This document shows, piece by piece, positions 8,495 through 18,355 of a stretch of 64,000 nucleotides of DNA (within the stretch, counting starts at the first letter, position 1; every line of letters begins with the position of its first letter). The notes below the pieces were generated by a model, which worked only from the letters and a program-made list of their open reading frames with translations, was not told the DNA's origin and ran no database searches. Made by a program: the position numbers and the translations under genes. The DNA comes from Candidatus Jettenia caeni. GTDB lineage: Bacteria > Planctomycetota > Brocadiia > Brocadiales > Brocadiaceae. Location of the stretch: assembly GCA_000296795.1 (NCBI GenBank), contig BAFH01000003.1:992401-1056400 (forward strand), in the 5' to 3' direction.

Positions 8495-9505
8495 ATGGTT
8501 GTCTCAATGGTTTTTCGTGATCCGTTAATATTGTTATTAATTCTTATTATTCTTCCGCCGTTAATCTACTTTCACTTCCGTCGTAAGGGAACAAATCAGG
8601 TTGTCTTTCCATCGATAGAGATAGTAAAGAATCTAAAACCTTCTTTTTTTCATCGTTATAGACATATATTGATTATCCTTCGGTCTATGGCTATTATTTT
8701 GCTTGTGATCGCCCTGGCGCGGCCTCAATATGGAAATGAACAAACAAAAGTATCGACTGAAGGAATAGATATCGTCCTCGCTGTAGATGTCTCAGGCAGT
8801 ATGCTGGCAGAAGATTTTACCATCGGCGGTCAAAGACATAACCGGCTTTATGTCGTTAAACGTGTGGTGGAGGATTTTATCAAGAGGCGTACGAACGATC
8901 GAATCGGCCTGGTTGTCTTTGCCGGGCGGGCGTACACGCAATGTCCAATGACTCTCGACTATGGGATGTTATTACAACTTTTACAGAAAGCTGAGATTGG
9001 CATGGTTGAAGATGGCACAGCCATAGGCTCTGGCATCGGTTCTTCTGTGGACAGGTTAAAGGATACGAAAGCAAAGAGCAAGGTAGTCATCCTGCTGACG
9101 GATGGAAGAAATAATGCGGGAGAGATAGATCCCTTAACTGCGGCTGAGATTGCGAAGACCTTTGGTATTAAGATCTATACCATAGGCGCTGGTACGAAAG
9201 ATCTGGCTCCATTTCCCATGATGGATATGTTTGGAAATAAAGTGATGAAGCAGGTGAAGATTGATATCGATGATGATGCCCTCACGGAAATTGCAAAAAT
9301 TACTGATGGGAAGTATTATCGGGCAACCGATACCGATTCACTGAAGGAGATTTATAATCAAATAGATAAACTCGAAAAAACTGAGGCTGAGGTAACTCAA
9401 TATACAGAGTATAATGAAGTATTTCATTATTTCCTGCTTCCCGCTTTTGGCTTGCTATTATTTGAATTAGGATTAATCAAAACAAGGTTCAGAAAAATAC
9501 CATAA
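8495..9505 (+). CDS. batA: BatA, membrane-anchored VWA protein
   Basis: 336 aa. Two N-terminal membrane helices (about 9-25 and 57-75), a VWA domain with the MIDAS motif DVSGSM (98-103) and a later LLTDGRNN metal-site loop, and a C-terminal helix (FHYFLLPAFGLLLFELGL). Matches BatA of Bacteroides aerotolerance operons, which forms envelope complexes with BatB to BatE. An in-frame ATG at 8510 is an alternative start because the first ATG lies too close to its AAGGG. Confidence 0.92.
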   Translation: MVVSMVFRDPLILLLILIILPPLIYFHFRRKGTNQVVFPSIEIVKNLKPSFFHRYRHILIILRSMAIILLVIALARPQYGNEQTKVSTEGIDIVLAVDVSGSMLAEDFTIGGQRHNRLYVVKRVVEDFIKRRTNDRIGLVVFAGRAYTQCPMTLDYGMLLQLLQKAEIGMVEDGTAIGSGIGSSVDRLKDTKAKSKVVILLTDGRNNAGEIDPLTAAEIAKTFGIKIYTIGAGTKDLAPFPMMDMFGNKVMKQVKIDIDDDALTEIAKITDGKYYRATDTDSLKEIYNQIDKLEKTEAEVTQYTEYNEVFHYFLLPAFGLLLFELGLIKTRFRKIP

Positions 9506-9601
9506 TATCAGAGAAGGCACAGATTTTCGCAGATAGGCACAGGGAAAGATTTTTAGTCTTCATCTTTACCTCCTGATGATCTGCATTCGAATAAAATTTT
9601 T

Positions 9602-10630
9602 ATGAAATACGGAAACCTTAACTATCTTTATCTGCTTCCTGTTATTCCACTATTGATTGTTGGGTACATCTTTGTCTTCAGGAAAAAGATGAAGGATTTA
9701 CATACCTTTGCAAATATTGAACTCCTGCAAAAAGTTGGGCTCTCGTTGAGCCAGAAGAAGCACTGGTTCAGGGCTGCCTTAATGACGACAGGCATGCTCT
9801 TTCTGATATTTACTCTTATTGAGCCTAAATGGGGATACCATTGGGAAGAGGTGGAAAAGAAAGGTATCGATATTGTAATTGCTGTTGATACTTCTAGAAG
9901 TATGCTGGCTGATGATGTAAAACCCAACCGGCTGGAAGTAGCAAAAAGAGAGATTGAGGATTTATTACATGTGCTGGGAGGAGATCGTATCGGTCTAGTG
10001 GCATTTGCAGGGTCGGCATTTACGTATTGTCCGTTGACATCCGATTATGGCGCTTTCCGTCTCTTTTTAAATGACTTAAATACTCATATTATTCCACGGG
10101 GCGGTACTGCTTTGGCGGAGGCAATAAGAAAAGGTCTTACTACTTTTGAGCGGGATTCAAAGAATCGCAAGGCGATAATCTTAATTACCGATGGCGAGAA
10201 CCATGAGGATGATCCCCTGAAAGCATCCGAGGAGGCAAAAAGACAGGGTGTCGTTATCTATACTGTCGGCGTAGGGAAAAAGGAAGGTTCCTATATCAGG
10301 ATAAAAAACGAAAGTGGTCAGGAAACATTACTGAAAGACAAACAAGGGCAGGTTGTCAAATCAAGGCTCGAAGAGATCACCTTAAACAAAATCGCATTGG
10401 GAACCGGCGGGCTTTATACTCCGGCGTATGGAACAAAGTGGGGTTTGGAGAAGGTGTATAAGGAGAGCATCGCACAGATAGAAGAGTCTACGTATAAAAC
10501 ACAACGGGTAAAACGGTATGTGAACCGTTATCAGATACCTCTTCTTATTGCAATAATTGTCATTACCGTAGAAAGTTTTTTGATGGAGAGAAGGAAGGTA
10601 ATTAGTCCTGTTACCTATAACAAAGTTTGA
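9602..10630 (+). CDS. batB: BatB, membrane-anchored VWA protein
   Basis: 342 aa with the BatA layout: membrane helices at about 8-26 and 57-73, VWA domain with MIDAS motif DTSRSM (96-101) and ILITDGENHEDD, and a final helix (IPLLIAIIVITVESFLM). Arg replaces Gly between the two MIDAS serines, which is still consistent with DxSxS. A 96-bp gap separates it from batA. Likely a paralogue of BatA working in the same complex. Confidence 0.92.
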   Translation: MKYGNLNYLYLLPVIPLLIVGYIFVFRKKMKDLHTFANIELLQKVGLSLSQKKHWFRAALMTTGMLFLIFTLIEPKWGYHWEEVEKKGIDIVIAVDTSRSMLADDVKPNRLEVAKREIEDLLHVLGGDRIGLVAFAGSAFTYCPLTSDYGAFRLFLNDLNTHIIPRGGTALAEAIRKGLTTFERDSKNRKAIILITDGENHEDDPLKASEEAKRQGVVIYTVGVGKKEGSYIRIKNESGQETLLKDKQGQVVKSRLEEITLNKIALGTGGLYTPAYGTKWGLEKVYKESIAQIEESTYKTQRVKRYVNRYQIPLLIAIIVITVESFLMERRKVISPVTYNKV

Positions 10631-10763
10631 TACTACTTGCTTCTTTATTCCTACAATTAAATAGAGAGAAATTTCAATTCCGTAGGCCTAATTTAAAATA
10701 GGGGTAAGATATTATATAGAAAGAGATTCTTAGTTCCCTTGAAAGCCTTGTTAGGAGCAATAT

Positions 10764-11669
10764 GTGGTAAAATACCTGTATACTCTGGTAAATAGTATGC
10801 TTAATAAGAAAAACTGCAGTTTACTCTTCGTAGTATTCCTTGGGTTTTTATCCATAGGGTGGATTGACCCATTGGCTGATAAGGTACGGGAGGGAAACCA
10901 GCTTTATCATAATGGCAAGTATGATGAGGCATTGGATAAATATATAAATGCGCAAATAGATTTACCTGGCGCAGGCCAACTGGATTTTAATGTAGCCGAT
11001 GCTCAGTACAAACGGGGTAAATACGAAGAGGCCACTCAGTTATTTGACAAGGTTATAAAATCTGACGATGCTGGAATGAGAGCAAGATCGAGTTTTAATA
11101 TGGGTAATGCCCTGTATCGCCAGGGTAAAATGAAAGAGGCATTGGAATGCTATAAGAAGACTGTGGATTTTGCTGAAGAAGCAGAAAGCAAGGGTGGTAG
11201 TAATCTTGATACATTGAAAAATGATGCAAAGTATAACTACGAATACGTTGAAAAGAAGATGAAAGAGGAGAAGCAACAGCAGCAAAATCAGGATCAAAAA
11301 GATCAACAACAGAAAGAAGATCCTAAAAAAGACGATAAACAATCAGAAGAAAATAAGGGCGGGGATAAGGAAAAAGAGAAGCAAAAGCCTCAGGAGAAGG
11401 ATAAAGAACCATCCGAACCAGAGGATACTCAGGAAAAGGATAGGGATGAAGAAGATAAACATCAAAACCAATCTCAGCAAGATAAACAAAAAGATCAGCC
11501 TTCTGAACAGCAACAGCAACAGCAGTTACAGCCTCAGGGACAGAAACAGATGTCAAAAGAGGAGGCAGAACAATTGCTGGAGGCATTGAACCAGTCCGAA
11601 AAAGAGGCGAGGGCTATGAAAAGAGATGCACATCGCGTACAACATGGGTCTGCTGAAAAGGATTGGTAA
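10764..11669 (+). CDS. batC: BatC, TPR protein with Q/K/E-rich low-complexity tail
   Basis: 301 aa from GTG 10764 (AGGAG six bases upstream). A membrane anchor or signal (about 18-33) is followed by TPR units (GNQLYHNGKYDEALDKY; FNMGNALYRQGKMKEALECYK) and then about 110 residues almost entirely Q, K, E, D and P, including QQQQQQ. The end, EEAEQLLEALNQSEKEAR, is the conserved BatC C-terminal helix. BatC is the usual TPR partner between BatB and BatD. The charged tail is probably disordered. Confidence 0.88.
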   Translation: MVKYLYTLVNSMLNKKNCSLLFVVFLGFLSIGWIDPLADKVREGNQLYHNGKYDEALDKYINAQIDLPGAGQLDFNVADAQYKRGKYEEATQLFDKVIKSDDAGMRARSSFNMGNALYRQGKMKEALECYKKTVDFAEEAESKGGSNLDTLKNDAKYNYEYVEKKMKEEKQQQQNQDQKDQQQKEDPKKDDKQSEENKGGDKEKEKQKPQEKDKEPSEPEDTQEKDRDEEDKHQNQSQQDKQKDQPSEQQQQQQLQPQGQKQMSKEEAEQLLEALNQSEKEARAMKRDAHRVQHGSAEKDW

Positions 11670-11821
11670 TTCATTCATAAGAGTAAAATTTACTGCAGAT
11701 GATACAGAGAGAAAGAGAATAGGCAAAGATAAAAATGAAAACATTTTTTCATGAGAATCTCTGATATTTTTGTGTCCTCTGCAGGCAAGTTAATTTTTAT
11801 GCGTTAGAAAGGTATTACAGA

Positions 11822-13666
11822 ATGGGAAAATATGTAAGATATATAAGCCTCTGTATTGGAATTATCATAACCTTTGGGTATATGGGGAGTGTATGTGCTC
11901 AGGATATTAATTTAACGGCGACCGTCGACCAGAATATCCTGAAATTACATGATCGTCTGGAATTAACATTAACGATTCATGGCACGCAAGATACACCGCC
12001 ACCTTCATTCCCAAATATCGAAGGTTTTACCTTATTATTTGGTCCAAAGGTTTCTGCACAAACAAGGATCGTCAATGGTGATGTTTCCATAAGCAAAGGG
12101 TATACGTATGTATTACAACCTGCAGCAAAAGGTAAATTTACTATTGGGCCATCTACGGTAGAATATAAAGGGAAGGTTTATTCTTCTCGTCCGGTACAGG
12201 TTGAAGTTGTTGATTCATCTCACTCGGCGGATTCACAATCTCCGGATCTCGACAAACTCATCTTTCTGGAACTCTGTGCCGATAAAAATGATGCCTATAT
12301 TTATGAACAGGTTGTGCTGTCATTCAAATTTTTCTTCCAGAAAGGATTGCCGGTTAGTGATATTGATTATACGGCGCCGGTTACAAAAAATTTTATGGAA
12401 GAAAAACTTGGAGACCAAAGGCAGTATGAGGAAATTCGTGACGGGATTATCTACAATGTCTTAGAGCTTCGCACAGCCCTTTTCCCTATGGTTTCCGGGG
12501 AACTCACAGTGTCGCCCGCAAAGTTGAAATGCGATTTGATTATTCAGCAAAGGAGGGGTCGCAGGGATTCAAATCATGATAGTTTTTTTGATGACGCCTT
12601 TTTCGATGACTTTTTTGGCAGAGAACAGAAGCGATATCCTCTTGAAAAGTCAACAAAGCCAGTAACCATAAAGGTTAAACCGATGCCTGAACAAGGTAAG
12701 CCGAAGGAGTTTAAAGGCGCTGTAGGCACGTATGAGATGGAGGCTTCTATAGGGACACGGCAAGTAAAGGTGGGCGACCCGATTACCCTTTCCATTTCAA
12801 TATATGGAGAAGGAAACATTCAGACAATTAATGAACCGGTGCTGGCGTTGCATAACGAAAATGATTTTAAACTGTATCCTGCTGAATCTCATACACAAAT
12901 TACGAACCGTGAGGAATTGATTCGGGGGCGAAAGGTGTTTAGCAAGGTGATTGAACCTCAAAAAACAGATCTGAAATATACCCCTGCTATTGTGTTTAGC
13001 TTTTTTGATCCATCCGCAGGACAATACAAGACGATTACCAAAAACCCTATGCCTATTTTTGTTGAGGCTGGCCAACAGGAAATGCCGATTCAATTAACAC
13101 TTCCCGGTGATACTGCGCCATCGGCAAAACAGCACGCACAAATATTAACGCAAGATGTCTTGCCTATTATGACGAATCTGGCCTCGCTACGAAATCAGAA
13201 TACCTCTGTCTGTAAAAGCCCCCTTATACTAGCATGCCTTTCTGTTCCATCGGTTGCGGTTATAGCTTCATTGTTGATAACAAGGCATAAAGAAAAATTG
13301 CAGTCAGATGTCGGGTATGCCAGGAACAGGCGGGCGCATACTATAGCAAAAAAGAGGCTGGCAATAGCACAATCAGCACTCTCCCAAAACACGCCTGCAG
13401 AATTTTATTCAGCTCTTTCCAGGGCGCTGGCTGATTACCTTGCAGATAAATGTAATATTTCTCCAACAGATGCCTCCGATGAGAAAATTGGTTATGTATT
13501 AAAACAGCGAGGGGTTGAAGACGAATTGGCAGGAGAACTCTCCCGTTGTTTAACCAATTTTGATTATCGGCGCTTTTCGGGAGACGGAGGAACAAAGGAC
13601 GAGATGGATCGTTCTTTAAAACTTGCAGAACAATTTATTACAAGACTGGAGAAACAATTATCATGA
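11822..13666 (+). CDS. batD: BatD, large periplasmic beta-domain protein
   Basis: 614 aa. Signal peptide about 1-27 (ending VCA-QD), tandem Ig-like beta domains (ATVDQNILKLHDRLELTLTI; IGTRQVKVGDPITLSISI), one membrane helix near 463-485, then a helical cytosolic tail (AEFYSALSRALADYLADK...) like that of the 6812 protein. This is the BatD (oxygen tolerance) architecture. Stop overlaps the start of batE by ATGA, implying translational coupling. Confidence 0.92.
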   Translation: MGKYVRYISLCIGIIITFGYMGSVCAQDINLTATVDQNILKLHDRLELTLTIHGTQDTPPPSFPNIEGFTLLFGPKVSAQTRIVNGDVSISKGYTYVLQPAAKGKFTIGPSTVEYKGKVYSSRPVQVEVVDSSHSADSQSPDLDKLIFLELCADKNDAYIYEQVVLSFKFFFQKGLPVSDIDYTAPVTKNFMEEKLGDQRQYEEIRDGIIYNVLELRTALFPMVSGELTVSPAKLKCDLIIQQRRGRRDSNHDSFFDDAFFDDFFGREQKRYPLEKSTKPVTIKVKPMPEQGKPKEFKGAVGTYEMEASIGTRQVKVGDPITLSISIYGEGNIQTINEPVLALHNENDFKLYPAESHTQITNREELIRGRKVFSKVIEPQKTDLKYTPAIVFSFFDPSAGQYKTITKNPMPIFVEAGQQEMPIQLTLPGDTAPSAKQHAQILTQDVLPIMTNLASLRNQNTSVCKSPLILACLSVPSVAVIASLLITRHKEKLQSDVGYARNRRAHTIAKKRLAIAQSALSQNTPAEFYSALSRALADYLADKCNISPTDASDEKIGYVLKQRGVEDELAGELSRCLTNFDYRRFSGDGGTKDEMDRSLKLAEQFITRLEKQLS

Positions 13667-14532
13667 AGGTGCGTTTCATTGCTCTTTTCTTCTTTCTTAT
13701 TTCTTTTTTTATCTATGAGGAACTTTTTGCATCCGCACTATCAAGGGATGATGCGATAAAATTATTTACTGATGCAAATGAAAACTATCAGCAAGCTGCA
13801 AAGCTTATTGCAGCAAAAAATAATCAAGAAGCAGATAAAAAATTACATGATGCGGCATTGCAATACGAAAAGATACTGGCGGGTGGATTCAAACATGGAC
13901 AGATATACTACAATCTGGGAAATACCTATTATCGTCAGGGAGCATTAGGAAAAGCTATTGTAAATTACCGAAGGGCTCAGCGCCTTCTGCCGAGGCATGC
14001 AGATCCCGATGCTAATCTGAAATTGGTTAAAAGTGCCATAGAGGATAAGGAATTAGTCCATGAAACCCCGGTTGTGATTCAAAGGATATTTTTTTGGCTT
14101 TTCCTGTTAAACCAGAATGAATTGATACTAACAGCCGTATCTCTGTATGCTGTGTTAATGGTATTCATTCTTTCTTTCATTATTCTTAAATATCCATGGT
14201 TTAAAAGGATTATCATAGGTGTTACCTTCGGCCTGTGTATTGTAGTGGTATCACTGGGCATTAAAATCTACAGAGAACAGGGAATACATCGCGGGGTAAT
14301 TGTTGTGAAAAAGTGCCAGATACTCTATGGCCCCGGAAAAGAGTATGAACCTAAGTTCGAAATACACGATGGCGCGGAATGTATCGTTGAAGGTGAAAAA
14401 GATGGTTGGTACAGAGTGTATATGTACGTTGGTGTCAAACAGGACACAGAATCAAAAGCAGGTATGGAAGAAAAGGCAAGTAAAGAACTCAGAAGAGGAT
14501 GGTTGCAAAAAGGGGATGTGGACATTATCTGA
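13663..14532 (+). CDS. batE: BatE, TPR and SH3-like membrane protein
   Basis: 289 aa. Signal/anchor at 1-24, a TPR region (AALQYEKILAGGFKHGQIYYNLGNTYYRQ split over about 65-100), two membrane helices (about 148-175 and 180-200) and a C-terminal SH3-like domain (VKKCQILYGPGKEYEPKFEI, then GWYRVYM and GWLQKGDV). Typical BatE. Its ATG overlaps the batD stop by four bases. Confidence 0.9.
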   Translation: MKVRFIALFFFLISFFIYEELFASALSRDDAIKLFTDANENYQQAAKLIAAKNNQEADKKLHDAALQYEKILAGGFKHGQIYYNLGNTYYRQGALGKAIVNYRRAQRLLPRHADPDANLKLVKSAIEDKELVHETPVVIQRIFFWLFLLNQNELILTAVSLYAVLMVFILSFIILKYPWFKRIIIGVTFGLCIVVVSLGIKIYREQGIHRGVIVVKKCQILYGPGKEYEPKFEIHDGAECIVEGEKDGWYRVYMYVGVKQDTESKAGMEEKASKELRRGWLQKGDVDII

Positions 14533-14603
14533 TGCCTTATGGTTTATTTTCTTACATTTTCCCTCTTTCCCATTTTCAGGTTTATTTAGACCAGGAGAGT
14601 AAA

Positions 14604-14756
14604 ATGAAGTTCTCTGGAGAATTGTTAATCACTGCATATATCATGTTCATTACTATGGTATTGGGTTTTATTATTCTCTGTATGATATTGGGGAGAAAGG
14701 GCTATAAAAAGACACTCCCTTTCAAGATAGATCATAAAAGCACGCCAGATAGTTAA
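14604..14756 (+). CDS. 50-aa single-pass membrane protein at the end of the Bat operon
   Basis: MKFSGELLITAYIMFITMV begins one long hydrophobic helix (about 7-30), followed by a basic tail (GRKGYKKTLPFK). AGGAGAG lies four bases before ATG 14604, a strong initiation site that rules out the longer in-frame start at 14499 inside batE. It follows batE by 71 bp on the same strand. Not recognised; probably a small accessory membrane protein. Confidence 0.6.
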   Translation: MKFSGELLITAYIMFITMVLGFIILCMILGRKGYKKTLPFKIDHKSTPDS

Positions 14757-14871
14757 CAATAACGAGAACCATGTGAATCGCTAAAAATTTCATCTTCGGC
14801 ACTCCCCATATAGCATTTTTCCCTTTTGTACTGTCTTGTACGTATTACTATCATTTTACAAGGCTTCCAAA

Positions 14872-16427
14872 ATGAGTCTATTCAGATCAATCAAGATAAA
14901 ATTAATCATATTCTCTCTTTGTATTTCTCTCATACCTATAGCTATAATCACTACCTTATACTACTTCAAGGCTAAAGGTACCTTAAAGTGTCAAATTCTC
15001 GAGGAACTGAAGATAATTGCAGAATCAAAGAGCCTTCACATTTTATCTTTTATGGAGACAAATAAGGTACGGACATCAGATTTTAGTACCGATGGATATA
15101 TAAGGGAAAAGCTTGAGCTTATTGTTCATGGAAAAGAGGCTTTTAGGCAGGGAACAGTAACTCGCTTAAACAAATACCTCGTAAAGAATAAATTGCCGGT
15201 ATACCGCCGTTATCTTACTGCAATAGTCCTTGCCGATAAGTATGGCAAGGTTGTTTCTTCCACCACCAAGGGATTAATTGGTATGGATATGGCAGATCAG
15301 GAACTATTTAAGCAAGCGATCAGTAAGAAGTATGGCGAACCATATGTTGATCGGCTCTGTTAAACAGGGAAAAACGGGTGAAGTATATCTGGTTAATAGA
15401 GATAAGATAATGCTTACCGAATCAAGGTTTATAAAGAATGCCCCCTTTCAGGCAGCTTGTGGATACGGAACCGGTTCGGAGGGTTATTGATGGCAAAGAA
15501 ATAGTTGCTCTGTATAAAGACTACCGGGGAGTACCTGTCATTGGCGCCTCGATAAATATGCCTGAATATGGCTGGATACTTATAGCAGAGATGGATAAAG
15601 CAGAGGTATTTGCGCTCTTAAAAACGCTGGGTATTGTCGCATGTATTTTAGGAGGAACTTGTGCTGCTGCAGTTGTTGGTGCAGGAGTTTTTTTTGTTGT
15701 TTCAACATCCAGACCGATCCTTGATTTAACGAATGCAACAAAGAGATTTGCAGGTGGAGAGTTGGATTATCGGGTAAAGATAGCTCATGAGGATGAGATT
15801 GGCGACCTTGCCAGAAGTTTTAATGCTATTGGAGGAAAACCTGAGGGACCTGACTGAATTTTTAGAACAACGGGTAAAAGAGAGAACATCTGAACTCGTA
15901 AAGGTAAATGAAGAGTTACAAGGGGAAATCAAAGAGCGCAAGCTGACAGAGGAAGCGTTGCGTATAAGCGAAAGTAAGCATCGCTTGCTCCTGGAGAACC
16001 TGCCGCAAAGGATATTTTATAAAAGATAAAATTGGATATTACCCCAAAATTACCAGAGATAATTGCACATCCGCAACAGATACAACAGGTCTTTTTGAAT
16101 ATTATCAGTAATGCGAGATATGCCCTGAACCAAAAGTATCCAAAGGCTCATGATGGTAAAATCCTTGAAATTCTGGGCGAAGAAATAACCATGCACGATC
16201 TTCTCTGGGTAAAGATTACCTTCTACGATCATGGCACTGGTATACCTGCCAGGATAAAAGAGAGAATAACAGAGCCATTTTTTACCACAAAACCGAGAGG
16301 GATAGGCACTGGATTAGGATTAGGCATAAGCCAGGGTATTATCAATAACCACGGCGGCAGATTAACGATTGATACCCTGGAGGGAGAATTTACGAAGGTT
16401 GCAATTATCCTGCCGGTAAAGTCCTGA
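14872..16427 (+). pseudogene. Degenerate Cache-HAMP-PAS sensor histidine kinase
   Basis: A broken paralogue of the proteins at 18356 and 42400. Starts ATG 14872 (AAGG upstream), with a membrane helix and Cache region ending at a stop near 15363. Homology resumes in another frame (GKTGEVYLVNRDKI), shifts again near 15445 (VDTEPVRRV...) and again near 15835 (NLRDLTEFLEQRV). About 55 codons of the Cache domain are missing near 15350. It then stops at RIFYKR (16029) inside the last PAS domain and resumes at 16032 in the HATPase domain (HPQQIQQVFLNIISNAR; GTGLGLGISQG). The end of the PAS and the whole phospho-acceptor helix are deleted. At least three frameshifts and two deletions: non-functional. 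Confidence 0.88.
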
Positions 16428-16609
16428 GTATAGTATAGCGGAAGGCAGCCCTAAACAGGTTGTCCGAAAATGCAATTGCAATCTCAGGATATACTCTATA
16501 TATTGTTTACATTATAATGATTGATCTCTGGGGAGCATATAGTATGTAATAGATGAAATTGAGCTTTGTTCTCTGCAGGCGTATGGAACGTACCGGGATA
16601 CTTAACCAC

Positions 16610-16827
16610 GTCATTGCGAGGGTATTTTCCGAAGCAATCTTTCTTAATAATGCCAGATTCAATCAGGGTAATCGTAATGGACAAATTATACTCTGTTACA
16701 TAATGACAAACAAAAAAGGGTGGCTCAAGAGCTAAAAAAATAGGGCTGATTGATGGAATGAATGCCGGGTGGAAGGAGCTCTACGATAGTTTATGAGATT
16801 GCTTCGGACAAGACCCTCGCAATGGTA
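16610..16827. repeat. MITE-like element with GTCATTGCGAGGG / GAAGCAATCT ends
   Basis: GTCATTGCGAGGGTATTTTC with CGAAGCAATCT (16610-16640) faces GAGATTGCTTCGG...CCCTCGCAATGG (16795-16825) in inverse orientation, giving a 218-bp element with about 30-bp imperfect terminal repeats. This type of ATTGCGAGG...GAAGCAATC repeat is seen across many bacterial genomes. Confidence 0.6.
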
Positions 16828-16962
16828 ATATGAAAAAGCAGCGTCCTTCCAAGGAGGTTAAAAAGCCTTGAACAGGCAATACCTTTTGTGATATTAAATA
16901 TCATAAAGGCTTGAGACCACCAATGAAGGTGGTAAGACTTTAAACCTTGGAAAGGAGGCTGT

Positions 16963-17720
16963 ATGATAAAGTATATAGGATTGGATGCACATTCGTCAAC
17001 CTGTACATTCAATGTAACGGATGAAAGAGGGAGGGAAGCAGACAACACTACGATTGAGAGCAACGGTCGGCTTTTGGTGAAGTATTTGAGGGGCATAGAG
17101 GGTGTTAAGAAACTGACCTTTGAAGAGTGTGAATTAAGCAACTGGCTCTATGAGATATTGAGACCAGAAGTAGATGAGTTGATCGTATGCAATCCAGTAG
17201 CAAATGGTGACTAGCAGACTTTAAATTTATTGGTACGCAGATCTATCAGCTTTTAGAGAAGATGGAAGAAAGCAGGCAGGAATATGGAAAAGAGATCGTT
17301 CGATGCAGTAAGGGATTTAAAGAGATAAAATATCTCAAGAGCATTCCCGGTATTGGGAGTATCCAGGCGGCGAAGATCGTCTCCCAGGTAATAGACCCGG
17401 AGAGATTTAGCAGTAAGTACAAATATTACAGCTACTGTGGGTTGGTGAGGCATAAGAGGATAAGTGACGGCAGGGGATATGGGAGTGAAAAGATTTGGGG
17501 AAATCGGATATTAAAATGCGTATACAAGATGGCAGGACATTCGGTTTTAAAGGGTAAGAGCGGTTTAAGGAACTATTACGATACCTTGCGGTTGAGAGGT
17601 ATCAGTCATGACAATGCCTATAATGCAGTATGTCGTAAGATAGCGGCAATATCTTTAAGCGTATGGAGGAAGAGTGAGAACTATAATGACAGACTGATCA
17701 CCGGCAATCTCATCAAGTAA
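16963..17720 (+). mobile_element. IS110-family transposase remnant
   Basis: Two open pieces of one transposase. 16963-17214 carries the RuvC-like DEDD start (YIGLDAHSSTCTFNV; FEECELSNWL; VCNPVAN) and ends at a premature TAG. 17262-17720 carries the C-terminal Tnp domain (LKSIPGIGSIQAAKI; YCGLVRHKRISDGRG with the likely catalytic Ser; GNRILKCV). About 100-150 residues between them, including DEDD positions, are missing. It lies between two related sensor genes, one of which is also broken. Inactive. Confidence 0.88.
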
Positions 17721-18355
17721 AACAGGGTAAGAAGGCATGAAAGGCTGGTTCGCACCTGTTTTCTTGACAGAGGGATGAGATCCAGATGTCATTGACCCAA
17801 AGAGGTCCAACGCAATGGTTGATCCGCCCTCGTTTAAATCTAAAATTACCATGCTCAGCAAAGAGCACCGATAGATGACTGAAAACCGATTGCCAAAGGT
17901 ATTTCAGAGAAGGTAAGAGAAAGAGAACGATAATAACCCGTTTGTCATTCATGCACTCGATACTTTAATAGCTTGATTAGCCCCAATTAAGCGGGAAGGA
18001 CGCATGGCAAGAAAACAGTTCCTTTGTTTTTTTGTCAACAGGAACATTATTTTTTCTTGACATGCTTTTTCATAGATGACTGGCCAGGTAGTCTTTCGTT
18101 AGGTAAGAATATGTTCGGTTTCATCCTTTGGATACTATAGTTTCTGAAAAATAATTTTTGGACAGCCTGTTTAGAGTCATATGCGTTACCTTAAGCAGTA
18201 AAATAAACCTTACCTTGATTGTAGAGGAATTTTCATTTCTCAGGTTGAACACGGACAAACCATCCCTGTTCAAGACATACTGGGACAGGGTTTGTCCGTA
18301 CCACCCCAAATACTGCTTTAGAGATCTTAAGAATACACTTCAAGGAGTCCTGCAC
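17721..18355. other. Non-coding region after the IS110 remnant
   Basis: No convincing gene. The first 250 bases are probably the right non-coding end of the IS element. 18154-18174 is the inverted repeat described above. 18247-18300 is a CGGACAAACC...GGTTTGTCCG hairpin repeat related to 23250-23372, sitting just before the start of the next gene. Confidence 0.4.

Larger units (their letters stand above)
16451..18174. repeat. 21-bp inverted repeats flanking the IS110 remnant region
   Basis: CTAAACAGGTTGTCCGAAAAT at 16451-16471 is matched in inverse orientation at 18154-18174 (ATTTTTGGACAGCCTGTTTAG) with 19 of 21 positions. The pair encloses the broken IS110-family gene and the 16610/16795 repeats. 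It may be remains of a composite insertion or two copies of a dispersed repeat. Confidence 0.4.

Noticed and set aside
11040-11586. Minus-strand frames opposite batC
   Set aside because: Shadows of the Q/K/E-rich low-complexity coding sequence; leucine- and phenylalanine-rich as expected from its complement.
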